A stretch of 54,218 nt of DNA from Rubrivivax sp. (GTDB lineage Bacteria > Pseudomonadota > Gammaproteobacteria > Burkholderiales > Burkholderiaceae_C): assembly GCA_016789865.1 (NCBI GenBank), contig JAEUPC010000038.1, forward strand, positions 1-54,218. Reading direction: 5' to 3'. This document shows positions 28,896-38,208 of the stretch, piece by piece. The notes beneath the pieces are model-generated. The model had not been told where the DNA came from. It made no database searches and saw nothing but the letters and a program-made list of their open reading frames with translations. A program made the translations under genes and the position numbers. Numbering within the stretch: position 1 is the stretch's first letter; each line of letters opens with the position of its first letter.

Positions 28896-29035
28896 GACCG
28901 GCCTGATTGTCGCAGCCCCTCGCCGACAGCCCGGCGCCCGCGGCTCAAGGGCCCCGCGCGCCGGCCGATATCCAGGCGATCAAGTGCGCCACGGGCCCGG
29001 CTTGCGCCCCAGGGTCGCGCCCGAAAGGAACCCCC

Positions 29036-30637
29036 ATGGAAAACACAGGCAGGCTGCCGCGCCTGAGCGGCATCGGCGCCCGGCTGGTGGGCGCATTCGC
29101 CGGCATGCAGGTGGCGATGCTCGGCGCCGCCGCGCTGGCCGCGCTGGGCATCTGGCAACTGCGCGCCGAACATGCCGGCGCCACCGAACAGTCGCAGCGG
29201 TTGGCCACCGTGGCGCGCTGGACCGCCTCGGTGCAGGTGAACCTCGACCGCGCGCTGCACGCGACGCGGCTGGACGCCGCGGTTGGCGACGACGAGGCGG
29301 CCCGCACACGCGTGGCACCGCTGCAGGCCCGGCTGGCCGAGGAGATGGGCGAGACCGCCGCGGCCAGCGCCAGGCTGCAGCAGGAACTGGCCGCCGCCGT
29401 CGGCGACGACGCGCAGCTGTCCGCGGCAGTCAAAGCGGTGCAGGACCACCGCCAGCGCTTCGTCGCGCTGCGCGCAGCGATCCGCGACGACCTGCAGATG
29501 GGCGAGGGTGCGGCGCGCGTCGATGCCGAGCTGGTGCCGCAGGCCAAGGCGATGATCGGCGCGCTGGCCGCGGTGGGCAGCATGCTCGATGCCCGCTCGA
29601 CCAGCGCCGCCGCGGCCGTGCGCCAGCGGGCTCACGGGGCGCTGAGCTGGCTGGCCGGCGGCTTTGCGGCGGCCGCACTGCTGGGGCTGGCGCTGGCGCT
29701 GCGCACCGCGCGCTCGGTGGCGCGGCCCCTGGGCGAGGCACGCCTGCTGGCCCAGCGAATCGCGGCCGGCGAGCTGTTCGGCAGCTCCGACGCCGCCCCG
29801 CGCGCCGACGAGATCGGCGAGCTGCAGGCGGCGCTCGCCTCGATGCAAGCCTCGCTGGCCACGCTGGTCAGCCGCATCCGTGAGGCCGCCGGGCGGCTGC
29901 ACCAGGCCAGCGGCGAGGTGGCCGCGGCCAACCAGGACCTCAGCCAGCGCACCGAGCAGGCCGCCGGCTCGCTGCAGCAGACGGCCTCGGCGATCGAGCA
30001 GCTGTCGGGCACCGTCGGGCAGACGGCGCAGACCGCCCGCAGCGCCAGCCTGCTGGCCGGCGACGTGGCCGGCACGGCGCGCCGCGGCGGCGAGGTGGTG
30101 TCGCATGTCATCTCGACGATGAGCGAGATCAGCGCCAGCTCCAAGCGCATCGCCGACATCATCGGCGTCATCGACGGCATCGCCTTCCAGACCAACATCC
30201 TGGCGTTGAATGCCGCGGTGGAGGCGGCACGCGCCGGCGAGCAGGGCCGCGGCTTCGCGGTGGTGGCCGGCGAAGTGCGCAGCCTCGCCCAGCGCAGCGC
30301 CGCCGCGGCGCGCGAGATCAAGGCATTGATCGGTTCGTCGGTCGAGCGGGTGGAGGCCGGCGCCAAGCTGGTCGGCGACGCCGGCGCAACGATGGAGAAG
30401 ATCGTCGGCGGCGTGACGCACATGGCGCAGACGATCGGCGAGATCGACACCGCCACCGCGCAGCAGACTCACGGCATCGGTGAGGTCAACCAAGCCGTCG
30501 CCGAACTCGACGGCATGACTCAGCGCAATGCCGCGCTGGTGGAGCAAAGCGCCGCCTCGGCCGAGGCGCTGCGCCGGCAGGCCGAAGACCTGGCGGCGGC
30601 AGTGGCGAGCTTCCGGCTGGAGCCCGCTGCGCACTGA
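29036..30637 (+). CDS. Methyl-accepting chemotaxis protein
   Basis: A 533-residue chemoreceptor. TM1 lies at about residues 15-38 and TM2 at about 204-224, flanking a periplasmic four-helix-type sensor domain with no recognised ligand motif. A HAMP segment ([22 protein letters not shown]) follows. The cytoplasmic signalling hairpin has the highly conserved tip [41 protein letters not shown] at about 375-415, which contacts CheA and CheW. There is no C-terminal NWETF-type tether for CheR/CheB. The ATG at 29036 has AAAGGA 6-7 bases upstream; an earlier in-frame ATG at 28907 overlaps the aroC promoter side and has no support. It is divergent from aroC, with no chemotaxis genes nearby. Confidence 0.95.
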   Translation: MENTGRLPRLSGIGARLVGAFAGMQVAMLGAAALAALGIWQLRAEHAGATEQSQRLATVARWTASVQVNLDRALHATRLDAAVGDDEAARTRVAPLQARLAEEMGETAAASARLQQELAAAVGDDAQLSAAVKAVQDHRQRFVALRAAIRDDLQMGEGAARVDAELVPQAKAMIGALAAVGSMLDARSTSAAAAVRQRAHGALSWLAGGFAAAALLGLALALRTARSVARPLGEARLLAQRIAAGELFGSSDAAPRADEIGELQAALASMQASLATLVSRIREAAGRLHQASGEVAAANQDLSQRTEQAAGSLQQTASAIEQLSGTVGQTAQTARSASLLAGDVAGTARRGGEVVSHVISTMSEISASSKRIADIIGVIDGIAFQTNILALNAAVEAARAGEQGRGFAVVAGEVRSLAQRSAAAAREIKALIGSSVERVEAGAKLVGDAGATMEKIVGGVTHMAQTIGEIDTATAQQTHGIGEVNQAVAELDGMTQRNAALVEQSAASAEALRRQAEDLAAAVASFRLEPAAH

Positions 30638-30675
30638 AGGCGCCCCGGGACGCGCCCTCGGCGCCCGCGGCCCGA

Positions 30676-31131
30676 TCAGCCGCTTTGCTCGCCCTTCTCC
30701 TCGGGCCAGTCGCGGATGTAGGCCTTGAGCATGCGGTTCTCGAAGTCCTGCGCGTCGACCACCGACTTGGCCACGTCGTAGAAGCTGATCACGCCCATCA
30801 GCGTGCGCCGTTCCAGCACCGGCATGTAGCGGGCGTGGCGGCCCAGCATCATGCGGCGCACCTCGTTGATTTCGGTCTCCGGCGTGCAGGTCAGCGGCGC
30901 GTCGTCCATCACCGAGCGCACGCGCTGCGCGCCCACGCTGCCGCCGTTGCCGACGATGGCGGAGATGACCTCGCGGAAGGTGAGCATGCCCACGAGGTCG
31001 CCATGCTCCATGACCACCAGCGAGCCGATGTCGTGCTCGGCCATCACCTGCACGGCGCCGGCCAGCGCGTCGTCCGGCGCCACGGTGAACAGCGTGTTGC
31101 CCTTGACGCGCAGGATGTCGGAGACTTTCAT
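30676..31131 (-). CDS. CBS-domain protein (tandem CBS pair)
   Basis: A 151-residue protein made of two CBS motifs, about residues 8-62 (LFTVAPDDALAGAVQVMAEHDIGSLVVME, then GMLTFREVISAIV) and 72-125 (PLTCTPETEINEVRRMMLGRHARYMPVLE, then GVISFYDVAKSVV). CBS pairs bind adenosine nucleotides such as AMP, ATP or SAM and usually regulate a partner. As a stand-alone pair its partner is unknown. The ATG at 31131 gives MKVSDILRVKG, a common family start. It is divergent from metY, with about 150 bases between them. Confidence 0.92.
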   Translation of the reverse strand: MKVSDILRVKGNTLFTVAPDDALAGAVQVMAEHDIGSLVVMEHGDLVGMLTFREVISAIVGNGGSVGAQRVRSVMDDAPLTCTPETEINEVRRMMLGRHARYMPVLERRTLMGVISFYDVAKSVVDAQDFENRMLKAYIRDWPEEKGEQSG

Positions 31132-31287
31132 GGCAAGGCGGCCTGTGACGATGGCGGTAGTCGGTGGAGGGTGGCTGCGCCTGCAGGGCCAACACCCCGG
31201 GCGCGATTCAATATAGCCCACAATGCCTGCGGCACGGGGCCGGCGTCGAGGCTCCAGCACCCCCGAAGCATCCCGGAGAAGATGGCC

Positions 31288-32586
31288 ATGGCCGGACCCG
31301 CCGACCCCGGTTTCGATACGCTGGCGCTGCATGCCGGCACCGCCCCCGACCCCGCCACCGGCGCGCGCGCGGTGCCGATCCATCTCAGTACGAGCTTCGT
31401 GTTCGAGAGCAGCGAGCACGCCGCGAGCCTGTTCAACATGGAGCGCTCGGGCCATGTCTACTCGCGCATCAGCAACCCCACCAACGCGGTGCTCGAAGAG
31501 CGCGTGGCCGCCCTCGAGGGTGCCGCGGGCGCCATCGCCACCGCCAGCGGGCAGGCGGCGCTGCACCTGGCGATCAGCACGATCGCCGGCGCCGGGCATC
31601 ACATCGTCGCCAGCACGGCGCTGTATGGCGGCAGCCACAACCTGCTGGCCTACACGCTCGAGCGCTTCGGCCTGGAGACCACCTTCGTCAAGCCGGGCGA
31701 CATCGACGGTTGGCGCGCCGCCATCCGGCCGAACACGCGGCTCTTGTTCGGCGAGACGCTGGGCAACCCGGGCCTGGACGTGCTGGACATCCCCACGGTG
31801 AGCGCCATCGCGCACGACGCCGGCCTGCCCTTGCTGGTGGACAGCACCTTCACCACGCCCTGGCTGATGAAGCCGATGGATCACGGCGCCAACCTCGTAT
31901 TCCACAGCGCCACCAAGTTCCTCTCGGGCCACGGCACGGTGATCGGCGGCGTGCTGGTCGACAGTGGCCTGTTCGACTGGGACCGCAGCGGCCGCTTCCC
32001 CGAGCTGAGCCAACCGTACACGGGCTTCCACGGCATGGTGTTCTCCGAGGAGAGCACGGTGGCCGCCTTCCTGCTGCGCGCGCGCCGCGAGGGCCTGCGC
32101 GACTTCGGCGCCTGCATGAGCCCGCACACCGCGTGGCTCATCCTGCAGGGCATCGAGACGCTGCCGCTGCGCATGGCGCGGCACGTGGAGAACACGCGCA
32201 AGGTGGTGGCCTTTCTCGCCGCGCACCCGATGGTGGCGGGCGTCGGCTACCCGGAGCTCGAAGGCCACCCCAGCCATGCGCTGGCCAAGCAGCTGCTGCC
32301 GCGCGGCTGCGGCAGCGTCTTCAGCTTCGACTTGAAAGGCTCGCGCGCGCAGGGCAGGGCCTTCATCGAAGCGCTGAAGATCTTCAGCCACCTGGCCAAC
32401 GTGGGCGACTGCCGCTCGCTCGTCATCCACCCGGCCAGTACCACGCACTTCCGCATGGACGATGCGGCGCTGGCCAGCGCCGGCATCACGCCGGGAACGA
32501 TCCGGCTGTCGATCGGCCTGGAAGATGCCGACGACCTGATCGACGACTTGAAGCGTGCCTTCAAGGTGGCCGAGAAAGCACAGTGA
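31288..32586 (+). CDS. metZ: O-acetyl/O-succinylhomoserine sulfhydrylase (PLP-dependent Cys/Met metabolism family)
   Basis: A PLP-dependent enzyme of 432 residues of the Cys/Met metabolism family, forming homocysteine from an activated homoserine and sulfide. Visible motifs are YSRISNPTNAVLEERVAALEG near residue 50, ASGQAALHLAIS near 80, LLVDSTFTTPWLMKPMDHGANLV and then HSATKFLSGHG, whose lysine binds PLP. HPASTTHF and IRLSIGLEDADDLIDDL close the chain. The length of about 430 fits MetY (O-acetylhomoserine) as well as MetZ (O-succinylhomoserine); the choice of acyl donor cannot be settled here. GGAG at 31275 lies 9 bases before ATG 31288; ATG 31282 would add two residues. The downstream alpha/beta hydrolase begins 7 bases after the stop. 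Confidence 0.85.
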   Translation: MAGPADPGFDTLALHAGTAPDPATGARAVPIHLSTSFVFESSEHAASLFNMERSGHVYSRISNPTNAVLEERVAALEGAAGAIATASGQAALHLAISTIAGAGHHIVASTALYGGSHNLLAYTLERFGLETTFVKPGDIDGWRAAIRPNTRLLFGETLGNPGLDVLDIPTVSAIAHDAGLPLLVDSTFTTPWLMKPMDHGANLVFHSATKFLSGHGTVIGGVLVDSGLFDWDRSGRFPELSQPYTGFHGMVFSEESTVAAFLLRARREGLRDFGACMSPHTAWLILQGIETLPLRMARHVENTRKVVAFLAAHPMVAGVGYPELEGHPSHALAKQLLPRGCGSVFSFDLKGSRAQGRAFIEALKIFSHLANVGDCRSLVIHPASTTHFRMDDAALASAGITPGTIRLSIGLEDADDLIDDLKRAFKVAEKAQ

Positions 32587-32593
32587 GGCCCCA

Positions 32594-33406
32594 ATGAAGG
32601 TCCAAGTCGAGGGCCGCGAGGCCTATGCCTACACCGGCGGCAAGCCGTTCGACGCCGCCCTTCCCTGCGTGGTGTTCGTTCACGGCGCGGCCAACGATCA
32701 CAGCGGCTACACGCTGCTGGCGCGCTGGTTCGCGCACCACGGCCATGCCGTGCTGGCGGTGGACCTGCCCGGCCACTCGCGCAGCGCCGGGCCGCTGAAG
32801 GCCGATGTGCGCGGCTACGCGCAGTGGCTGCTGGCGCTGCTCGATGCGGTGGGCGTGAAGCAGGCGGCATGGGTCGGCCACAGCATGGGCTCGCTGATCG
32901 CGCTCGAAGCCGCGGGGCTGGCGCCCGATCGCGCGTGCCGCCTCGTGCTCATCGGCACCGCCTACCCGATGAAGGTGAGCGATGCGCTGCTGAACACCGC
33001 GCGCGAGAAGCCGCTGGCGGCGATGGCGATGGTCAACAGCTGGAGCATCGCCACCACCGCCACCAAGCCGGGCTACCCGGGCCCGGGCAACTGGCTGCAC
33101 GGCTCGGCGATGGCGCTGATGCGCCGCGTGCAGGCCGCAGGCGAGGCGATGAGCCCCGGCAGCAACGTGTTTCTGCACGGCTTCGAGGTCTGCAACGCCT
33201 ACCAGGGCGGCCTGGAGGCCGCCGCCCGCGTGAGGTGCCCCACCACGATGGTGCTGGGCCGGCAAGACATCATGACCCCGCCGCGAGCCACGCGCGAACT
33301 GGCCGCGACGCTGAAAGCCAAGGTGGTGCAGGTGCCCAGCGGCCACCACCAGCTGGCCGAGGCGCCCGACGCCACACTGGCGGCCGTGCGCGAAGCGCTT
33401 GCCTGA
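32594..33406 (+). CDS. Alpha/beta-hydrolase fold enzyme
   Basis: A 270-residue alpha/beta hydrolase. The oxyanion region is CVVFVHGAANDHSGY, the nucleophile elbow is VGHSMGSLIAL (serine near 98), the acid is in MVLGRQDIMTPP, and the catalytic histidine is probably in SGHHQLAEAPD near the end. The substrate is unknown; esterases, lactonases and C-C hydrolases share this fold. It starts 7 bases after the sulfhydrylase gene and creatininase follows after 40 bases, so the three genes may be co-transcribed. Confidence 0.9.
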   Translation: MKVQVEGREAYAYTGGKPFDAALPCVVFVHGAANDHSGYTLLARWFAHHGHAVLAVDLPGHSRSAGPLKADVRGYAQWLLALLDAVGVKQAAWVGHSMGSLIALEAAGLAPDRACRLVLIGTAYPMKVSDALLNTAREKPLAAMAMVNSWSIATTATKPGYPGPGNWLHGSAMALMRRVQAAGEAMSPGSNVFLHGFEVCNAYQGGLEAAARVRCPTTMVLGRQDIMTPPRATRELAATLKAKVVQVPSGHHQLAEAPDATLAAVREALA

Positions 33407-33446
33407 TTCCTCTTTCCTTCGCACATCTTCGAACGAGGCTGAACCC

Positions 33447-34301
33447 ATGATGCACGGCTACAACCCGCCCGGCCGCTTCCTGCCCTACCTCAGCTGGACC
33501 GAGATCGCGGCGCTGCCCGACCGCGAGAACACGGTGATCGTGCTGCCCGCCGGCAGCACCGAGCAGCACGGCCCGCACCTGCCCTGCGCGGTGGACACGG
33601 TGATCTGCGCCGGCGTCGTCGGCCATGCGCTGGCGCGGCTGCCCAAGGAGGTGCCGGCGTTCGCGATACCGCCCATCAGCTACGGAAAGAGCGAAGAGCA
33701 CCTGCACTTTCCCGGCACGCTCACGCTCGATGGTGAGACGCTGTACGCCACCGTGGTGCAGGTGGGCGAGAGCGTCTACCGCTCGGGCTTTCGCAAGCTG
33801 CTCATCGTCAACGGCCACGGCGGCCAGCCGCAGATCATGGAGATGGCCGCGCGCGAGCTGCGCTTGCGCCACGGTGATTACGTCGTCGTGCCGCACCACA
33901 CCTGGCGGCTGCCGCACGTGGCCGGGCGTTACCTGGCCGAGAAGGAGAAGAAGCTGGCCATGCACGCCGGCCACGCCGAGACGGCCATCATGATGGCGCT
34001 GGCACCCGACACCGTGCACATGGAGCGCGCGGTGACAAACTATCCGCCCGAGTTCCCGAGCAAGCTGCTGTCGCCCGACGGCCGCCCGGCCTGCGCGTGG
34101 AGCGCGCGCGATTTCGGCGCGAGCGGCGTGATCGGCGACCCGCTGCCGGCCACGCGCGAGCAAGGCGACGCCATCCTCGATTCGCTGGCCGCCAGCTGGG
34201 CCCAGGCCATCACCGAGCTGCACACGATGAAGTGGCCGGCGCGCGAAGAAGCCACCTGGGGCCTCGGCCACCATCGCGGGCATATCCAAAGCCGGCTGTA
34301 G
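33447..34301 (+). CDS. Creatininase-family amidohydrolase
   Basis: A 284-residue metal-dependent creatininase-family protein (related to creatinine amidohydrolase and MftE). The metal site is visible: LPAGSTEQHGPHLPCAVDTV (Glu, His and Asp ligands) near residue 33, LIVNGHGGQPQIMEMAARE near 120, and HAGHAETAIMMALAP near 173. Members hydrolyse cyclic amides or peptides; the actual substrate is unknown. The start MMHGYNPPGRF has GAGG 8 bases upstream of the ATG pair. It sits in a plus-strand cluster with a solute-binding protein and an FAD-linked oxidase, which suggests catabolism of a nitrogen-containing compound (inference). Confidence 0.9.
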   Translation: MMHGYNPPGRFLPYLSWTEIAALPDRENTVIVLPAGSTEQHGPHLPCAVDTVICAGVVGHALARLPKEVPAFAIPPISYGKSEEHLHFPGTLTLDGETLYATVVQVGESVYRSGFRKLLIVNGHGGQPQIMEMAARELRLRHGDYVVVPHHTWRLPHVAGRYLAEKEKKLAMHAGHAETAIMMALAPDTVHMERAVTNYPPEFPSKLLSPDGRPACAWSARDFGASGVIGDPLPATREQGDAILDSLAASWAQAITELHTMKWPAREEATWGLGHHRGHIQSRL

Positions 34302-34400
34302 GAAAAGCGCGCACGCCGCGGCGGCATCGCTCTTGCAAGGGTGCTGCCCGGCGCATCGCCGCCACACCCGCTCATCCCCCCTTTCTCCGGAGACACACGA

Positions 34401-35414
34401 ATGACCCGTTCCACTCGACCACCCAGCCCAAGCGGCGCCGCTCGACTCTTCCGCCTCGGCGCCGCTGCCACCGGCCTGTCGCTGGCTGCTGCCGCGCAGG
34501 CCCAGGAGGCCTTCACCTACATCACCAACTGGTACGCCCAGGCCGAGCACGGCGGCTACTACCAGGCGGTCGCCACCGGCATCTACAAGAAGTACGGGCT
34601 GGACGTCACCATCCGCATGGGCGGCCCGCAGGTCAACACCTACCAGATCATGGCCGCCGGCCAGGCCGATTGCGTGATGGGCAGCTCCGACCTGCAGGCC
34701 ATGCAGGTGCGCGAAAGCGGCATCCCGGTGGTCACCGTGGCCGCGCTGTTCCAGAAGGACCCCCAGGTGCTCATCGCGCATGAAGGCGTCAAGGGCTTCG
34801 AGGAGATGAAGGACAAGACGATCCTCATCTCCAGCCTCGCGCACCGCGGCTACTGGCCGTGGCTGAAGGCCAAGTACGGCTTCACCGATTCGCAGGCGCG
34901 CCCCTACACCTTCAACATCCAGCCGTTCCTGGCCGACAAGAACGTCGTGCAGCAGGGCTACCTCACCAGCGAGCCGTTCGCCATCCAGAACGCCGGCGTG
35001 AAGGCCAATGCGTTCATGTTCAGCGACTTCGGCTTTCCGGCCTACGCCAACACGGTGACCTGCATGGACAAGACCGTGAAGGAGCGCGCCAAGGCCGTGG
35101 CTGCGTTCGTGCGCGGCTCGGCCGAGGGCTGGAAGAGCTACTTCGAGAACCCGGCGCCGGCCAACGCGCTCATCAAGCAGGCCAACCCGAACATGAAGGA
35201 CGAGCAGCTGGCCTACAGCCTGGCCAAGCTCAAGGAGATGGGCATCGTCGCGAGCGGCGACGCCGCGCGGCTGGGCATCGGCATCGTCACCGACGCACGC
35301 AGCAAGGCCACCTTCGACTTCGCCGTTTCGGCCAAACTCGTCGACCCGGGCAAGGTGAAGGTCACCGACACGTATTCGACCGAGTTCATCCGCGATCTGA
35401 AGGTGCTGCCGTGA
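34401..35414 (+). CDS. ABC transporter solute-binding protein (NMT1/THI5-like, NitT/TauT type)
   Basis: A 337-residue periplasmic binding protein. Residues 1-35 form a Sec-type signal peptide (RLGAAATGLSLAAAAQAQ, with cleavage probable after AQA). The mature part has the NMT1/THI5 pattern: TYITNWYAQAEHGGYYQAVATGIYKKYGLDV, then GGPQVNTYQIMAAGQADCVMGSSD, and DKNVVQQGYLTSEPF. Related proteins bind nitrogenous aromatic or pyrimidine-like molecules. No permease or ATPase gene is adjacent, so its transporter partners must lie elsewhere or are missing. The start has CCGGAG about 9 bases upstream. It is followed by the FAD oxidase after 43 bases. Confidence 0.9.
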   Translation: MTRSTRPPSPSGAARLFRLGAAATGLSLAAAAQAQEAFTYITNWYAQAEHGGYYQAVATGIYKKYGLDVTIRMGGPQVNTYQIMAAGQADCVMGSSDLQAMQVRESGIPVVTVAALFQKDPQVLIAHEGVKGFEEMKDKTILISSLAHRGYWPWLKAKYGFTDSQARPYTFNIQPFLADKNVVQQGYLTSEPFAIQNAGVKANAFMFSDFGFPAYANTVTCMDKTVKERAKAVAAFVRGSAEGWKSYFENPAPANALIKQANPNMKDEQLAYSLAKLKEMGIVASGDAARLGIGIVTDARSKATFDFAVSAKLVDPGKVKVTDTYSTEFIRDLKVLP

Positions 35415-35457
35415 CAGCGCACGGGCCCCGCCTGGCGTTCGTGACGGGGCAGCGGCG

Positions 35458-36846
35458 ATGACCCACGCGGCGGCCTGCGCCGCCATCGCCGCCGAGCTGC
35501 CTGCACTGGCCTGGACCACCGAGCAAGCGCAGCTCGCGCGCCTGTCGCAGGACTTCTCGTGGTTCAGCCCGGTGCTCAAGCGCCAGCTCGAAGGCAAACG
35601 GGCCGACATCGCCGTGCGGCCGACCAGCGAAGACGAGATTCGCGCGGTGGTGGCCGCGTGCGCGAAGCGGCGCGTGCCGATCACCGTGCGCGGCTCGGGC
35701 ACCGGCAACTACGGGCAGATCGTGCCGCTGCGCGGTGGCCTGCTGCTGGACATGAGCGGCTGCAACGCCTTCGGCTGGGCGCGCGAAGGCGCCGGCCGTG
35801 CGCAGGCCGGCATCCGCCTGGGGGACTTCGACAAGGCGGCGCAGCCGCTCGGCTGGGAGCTGCGCTGGCTGCCTTCCACCTTCCGCGCGGCGTCGCTGGG
35901 TGGCCTGTTCGGTGGCGGCTTCGGTGGTGCCGGCTCCATCACCTACGGGCCGATCGCGGCCGCCGGCAACATCCTCGGCGCGCGGGTGATGTCGGTGGAG
36001 CCCGAGCCGCAGGTGGCCGAGCTGCGCGGCGCCGAAGCGCTGCTGGTACATCACAAGTGGGGCACCAACGGCATCGTGCTGGAGCTGGAGATCGCGCTCG
36101 GCCCGGCGCTGCCCTGGGTGGAGATGATCGCCACCTTCGAGGCGCTGCCCGACGCCATCGACTGCTGCATCACGCTGCACACTGGCACGCCGGGCCTTGT
36201 GAAGAAGGAACTGGCGCTGATGTGCGCGCCGATTCCCGAGTACTTCGTGACGCTGGCCGAGCACCTGCCCAAGGGCCGGCACGCGGTGCTGATGATCGTC
36301 ACGGAATCGTCCGAGCCGGCCACGCGCGAGCTTGTCGCCGCGCACCGCGGCGAAGTCCCCTACCGCAAAGACCGCGCCGAAGTGAAGCGGCTGAACCGCA
36401 CGCTGGTCGAGTACTGCTGGAATCACACCACGCTGCAGGCGCTGAAGCTGGACAAGAACCTCACCTACCTGCAGGCCCGCTTCGACCCGCTGCGCCAGAA
36501 GCAGCAGGTGCTGGCGCTGCACGACAAGCTCTCGCCCGAGGTGATGCTGCACCTGGAGTACATCCGCCTGACCGACGGCCGCTACACCTGCAGCAGCCTG
36601 CCGGTGGTGCGCTTCACCACCGAGGAACGCCTGGCGCAGCTCGCCGCGGCGTTCGAGGCCGAGGGCGTGACCATCAACAATGCCCACACCCACCTGCTCG
36701 AAGATGGCGGCAAGCTGCGCGACATGGACCGCAGCGCACTCGGTGCGGCGCAGCGCATGGCCGCCGAGGCGGCCACGGCCATGAAGCAGCGGTTCGATCC
36801 GCTGGGGCTGCTGAACCCCGGCAAGCTGAAGAGCTGGGCGGGCTGA
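35458..36846 (+). CDS. FAD-linked oxidase (GlcD-like FAD-binding oxidoreductase)
   Basis: A 462-residue flavoprotein of the FAD-binding type-4 (PCMH) family. The FAD-binding part shows VRPTSEDEIRAVVAACAKRRVPITVRGSGTGNYGQ followed by LRGGLLLDMSG near residue 80. FRAASLGGLFGGGFGGAGSITYGPIAAAGNILGARV near 140-175 is also typical, and the end LLNPGKLKSW is typical of GlcD and D-lactate dehydrogenase relatives. Such enzymes oxidise 2-hydroxy acids or similar substrates; which one is unknown. It closes the plus-strand series that starts at metZ. The ATG at 35458 directly follows AGCGGCG and lies 43 bases after the binding-protein gene. Confidence 0.9.
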   Translation: MTHAAACAAIAAELPALAWTTEQAQLARLSQDFSWFSPVLKRQLEGKRADIAVRPTSEDEIRAVVAACAKRRVPITVRGSGTGNYGQIVPLRGGLLLDMSGCNAFGWAREGAGRAQAGIRLGDFDKAAQPLGWELRWLPSTFRAASLGGLFGGGFGGAGSITYGPIAAAGNILGARVMSVEPEPQVAELRGAEALLVHHKWGTNGIVLELEIALGPALPWVEMIATFEALPDAIDCCITLHTGTPGLVKKELALMCAPIPEYFVTLAEHLPKGRHAVLMIVTESSEPATRELVAAHRGEVPYRKDRAEVKRLNRTLVEYCWNHTTLQALKLDKNLTYLQARFDPLRQKQQVLALHDKLSPEVMLHLEYIRLTDGRYTCSSLPVVRFTTEERLAQLAAAFEAEGVTINNAHTHLLEDGGKLRDMDRSALGAAQRMAAEAATAMKQRFDPLGLLNPGKLKSWAG

Positions 36847-36950
36847 ACCCGGGTGCAGACGCCCAGGTGCGCCAGCAGTCTCGGCGTCTCTCGCGGGGCT
36901 CCTGCGGACTCGTCGGCGCACCGCGGCGGGCTGCCGCGCAGGGGCGCTCG

Positions 36951-36956
36951 TAGAAT
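36951..36956 (+). promoter_or_regulatory. Candidate -10 box TAGAAT upstream of the DUF3460 gene
   Basis: TAGAAT (5 of 6 matches to TATAAT) lies 38 bases before the ATG at 36995. It is one of several such hexamers close to starts in this window. No clear -35 is visible. Confidence 0.45.
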
Positions 36957-36994
36957 CGGCGGCGATTCTGGCACCCGACCTCCCGCGAGTCTCC

Positions 36995-37195
36995 ATGCCT
37001 CTGTTCTGGAAGCCCTACAAGTCCGACGTCACCTCGTTCATCGAGGAGCTGAAGGCCAGGAAGCCGACCCTCGAAGCCGAGCAGCGCGCCGGCCGCGCCC
37101 TGCTGTGGGACCGCGAGCAGGACCGCACTGCGCAGGCCGGGTGGCGCGAGGCCAAGGTGCCGCAGCCGCCCTACGTCTACCAGACGCAGCGTTGA
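36995..37195 (+). CDS. DUF3460 family small protein
   Basis: A 66-residue protein with FWKPYKSDVTSFIEELKARKP near the start and LLWDREQDRTAQAGWREAKV near the middle, matching the small DUF3460 family found almost only in Betaproteobacteria. The function is unknown. It lies upstream of scpA, a neighbourhood common in Burkholderiales. It has no signal peptide or membrane segment and is probably cytosolic. Confidence 0.9.
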   Translation: MPLFWKPYKSDVTSFIEELKARKPTLEAEQRAGRALLWDREQDRTAQAGWREAKVPQPPYVYQTQR

Positions 37196-37274
37196 TCAGC
37201 GTCGCTCGGCGCGCGCACCCCACCTGCACTGCGGCAATCCCTGCCCTGCCCGCCCTTTCCCGGCTCCCTTTGTG

Positions 37275-38150
37275 ATGCATGCCGACCCGGCGGCCGAGTT
37301 GCCGCCCGAGTTGCGCGGCGACGCCGCGCCCGCCGACCCCGACCGGGCCGGCGCGCCGCAGGTCGTCGACCAGGTGGCGGTGGCGCGCCTGTACGGCGAG
37401 CCCCTGTTCGCCCTGCCCCAGGACCTGTACATCCCGCCCGATGCGCTGGAGGTCTTCCTCGAGGCCTTCGAAGGGCCGCTGGACCTGCTGCTGTACCTGA
37501 TCCGCAAGCAGAACTTCAACATCCTCGACATCCCGCTGGCCGACGTGACGCGCCAGTACCTCACCTACGTCGAACAGATCCGCAGCCGCAACCTGGAGCT
37601 GGCCAGCGAGTACCTGCTGATGGCGGCCATGCTCATCGAGATCAAGAGCCGCATGCTGCTGCCGCCGAAGAAGAGCGCCGACGGCAGCGAGCCCGAGGAC
37701 CCGCGCGCCGAGCTGGTGCGCCGGCTGGTGGAATACGAGCAGATCAAGCTCGCGGCCGCGCGGCTCGACCAGCTGCCGGTCATCGGCCGCGATTTCCTGC
37801 GCGCGCAGGTCTTCATCGAGCAGGCGCTGCAGCCGCGCTGGCCCGAGGTGCACGCCGACGAGCTGCGGCAGGCCTGGCGCGAGATCATCGCGCGGGCGCG
37901 GCTCACCGCGCACCACACCATCACGCGCGAGCAGCTGTCGGTGCGCGAGCACATGAGCATCGTGCTGCGCCGGCTGCAGGGGCGCCGCTTCGTCGAGTTC
38001 GGCGAGCTGTTCGAGGCCGGGCGCGGCGTGCCCGTGCTGGTGGTGACCTTCATCGCGCTGCTGGAACTCTCGCGCGAGGCGCTGGTCGAGGTGACGCAGG
38101 CCGAGGCCTTCGCGCCGATCTACGTGCGGCTGGCCTACCAGGCCAGCTGA
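37275..38150 (+). CDS. scpA: Segregation and condensation protein A
   Basis: A 291-residue ScpA (kleisin), which bridges the SMC head domains and ScpB in bacterial condensin. The N-terminal signature is FEGPLDLLLYLIRKQNFNILDIPLADVTRQYL near residue 72, followed by ELASEYLLMAAMLIEIKSRMLLPPKK. The C-terminal winged-helix region ends with PVLVVTFIALLELSREALVEVTQAEAFAPIYVRL. The first 50 or so residues are poorly conserved and Pro/Ala-rich. scpB is not adjacent. ATG 37275 was used; a GTG at 37272 would add one residue. DUF3460 lies 79 bases upstream. Confidence 0.95.
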   Translation: MHADPAAELPPELRGDAAPADPDRAGAPQVVDQVAVARLYGEPLFALPQDLYIPPDALEVFLEAFEGPLDLLLYLIRKQNFNILDIPLADVTRQYLTYVEQIRSRNLELASEYLLMAAMLIEIKSRMLLPPKKSADGSEPEDPRAELVRRLVEYEQIKLAAARLDQLPVIGRDFLRAQVFIEQALQPRWPEVHADELRQAWREIIARARLTAHHTITREQLSVREHMSIVLRRLQGRRFVEFGELFEAGRGVPVLVVTFIALLELSREALVEVTQAEAFAPIYVRLAYQAS

Positions 38151-38208
38151 GCGCGCCTGCGCGGCCGTGCGCGGTCAGTGCCGCGCCGGGCGGCGCCGCG
38201 CAGCGGGC

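Noticed and set aside
31132-31287. A SAM-type riboswitch in the leader of the sulfhydrylase gene
   Set aside because: I looked for SAM-II-like pseudoknot and SAM-I-like stems and saw no matching conserved sequence.
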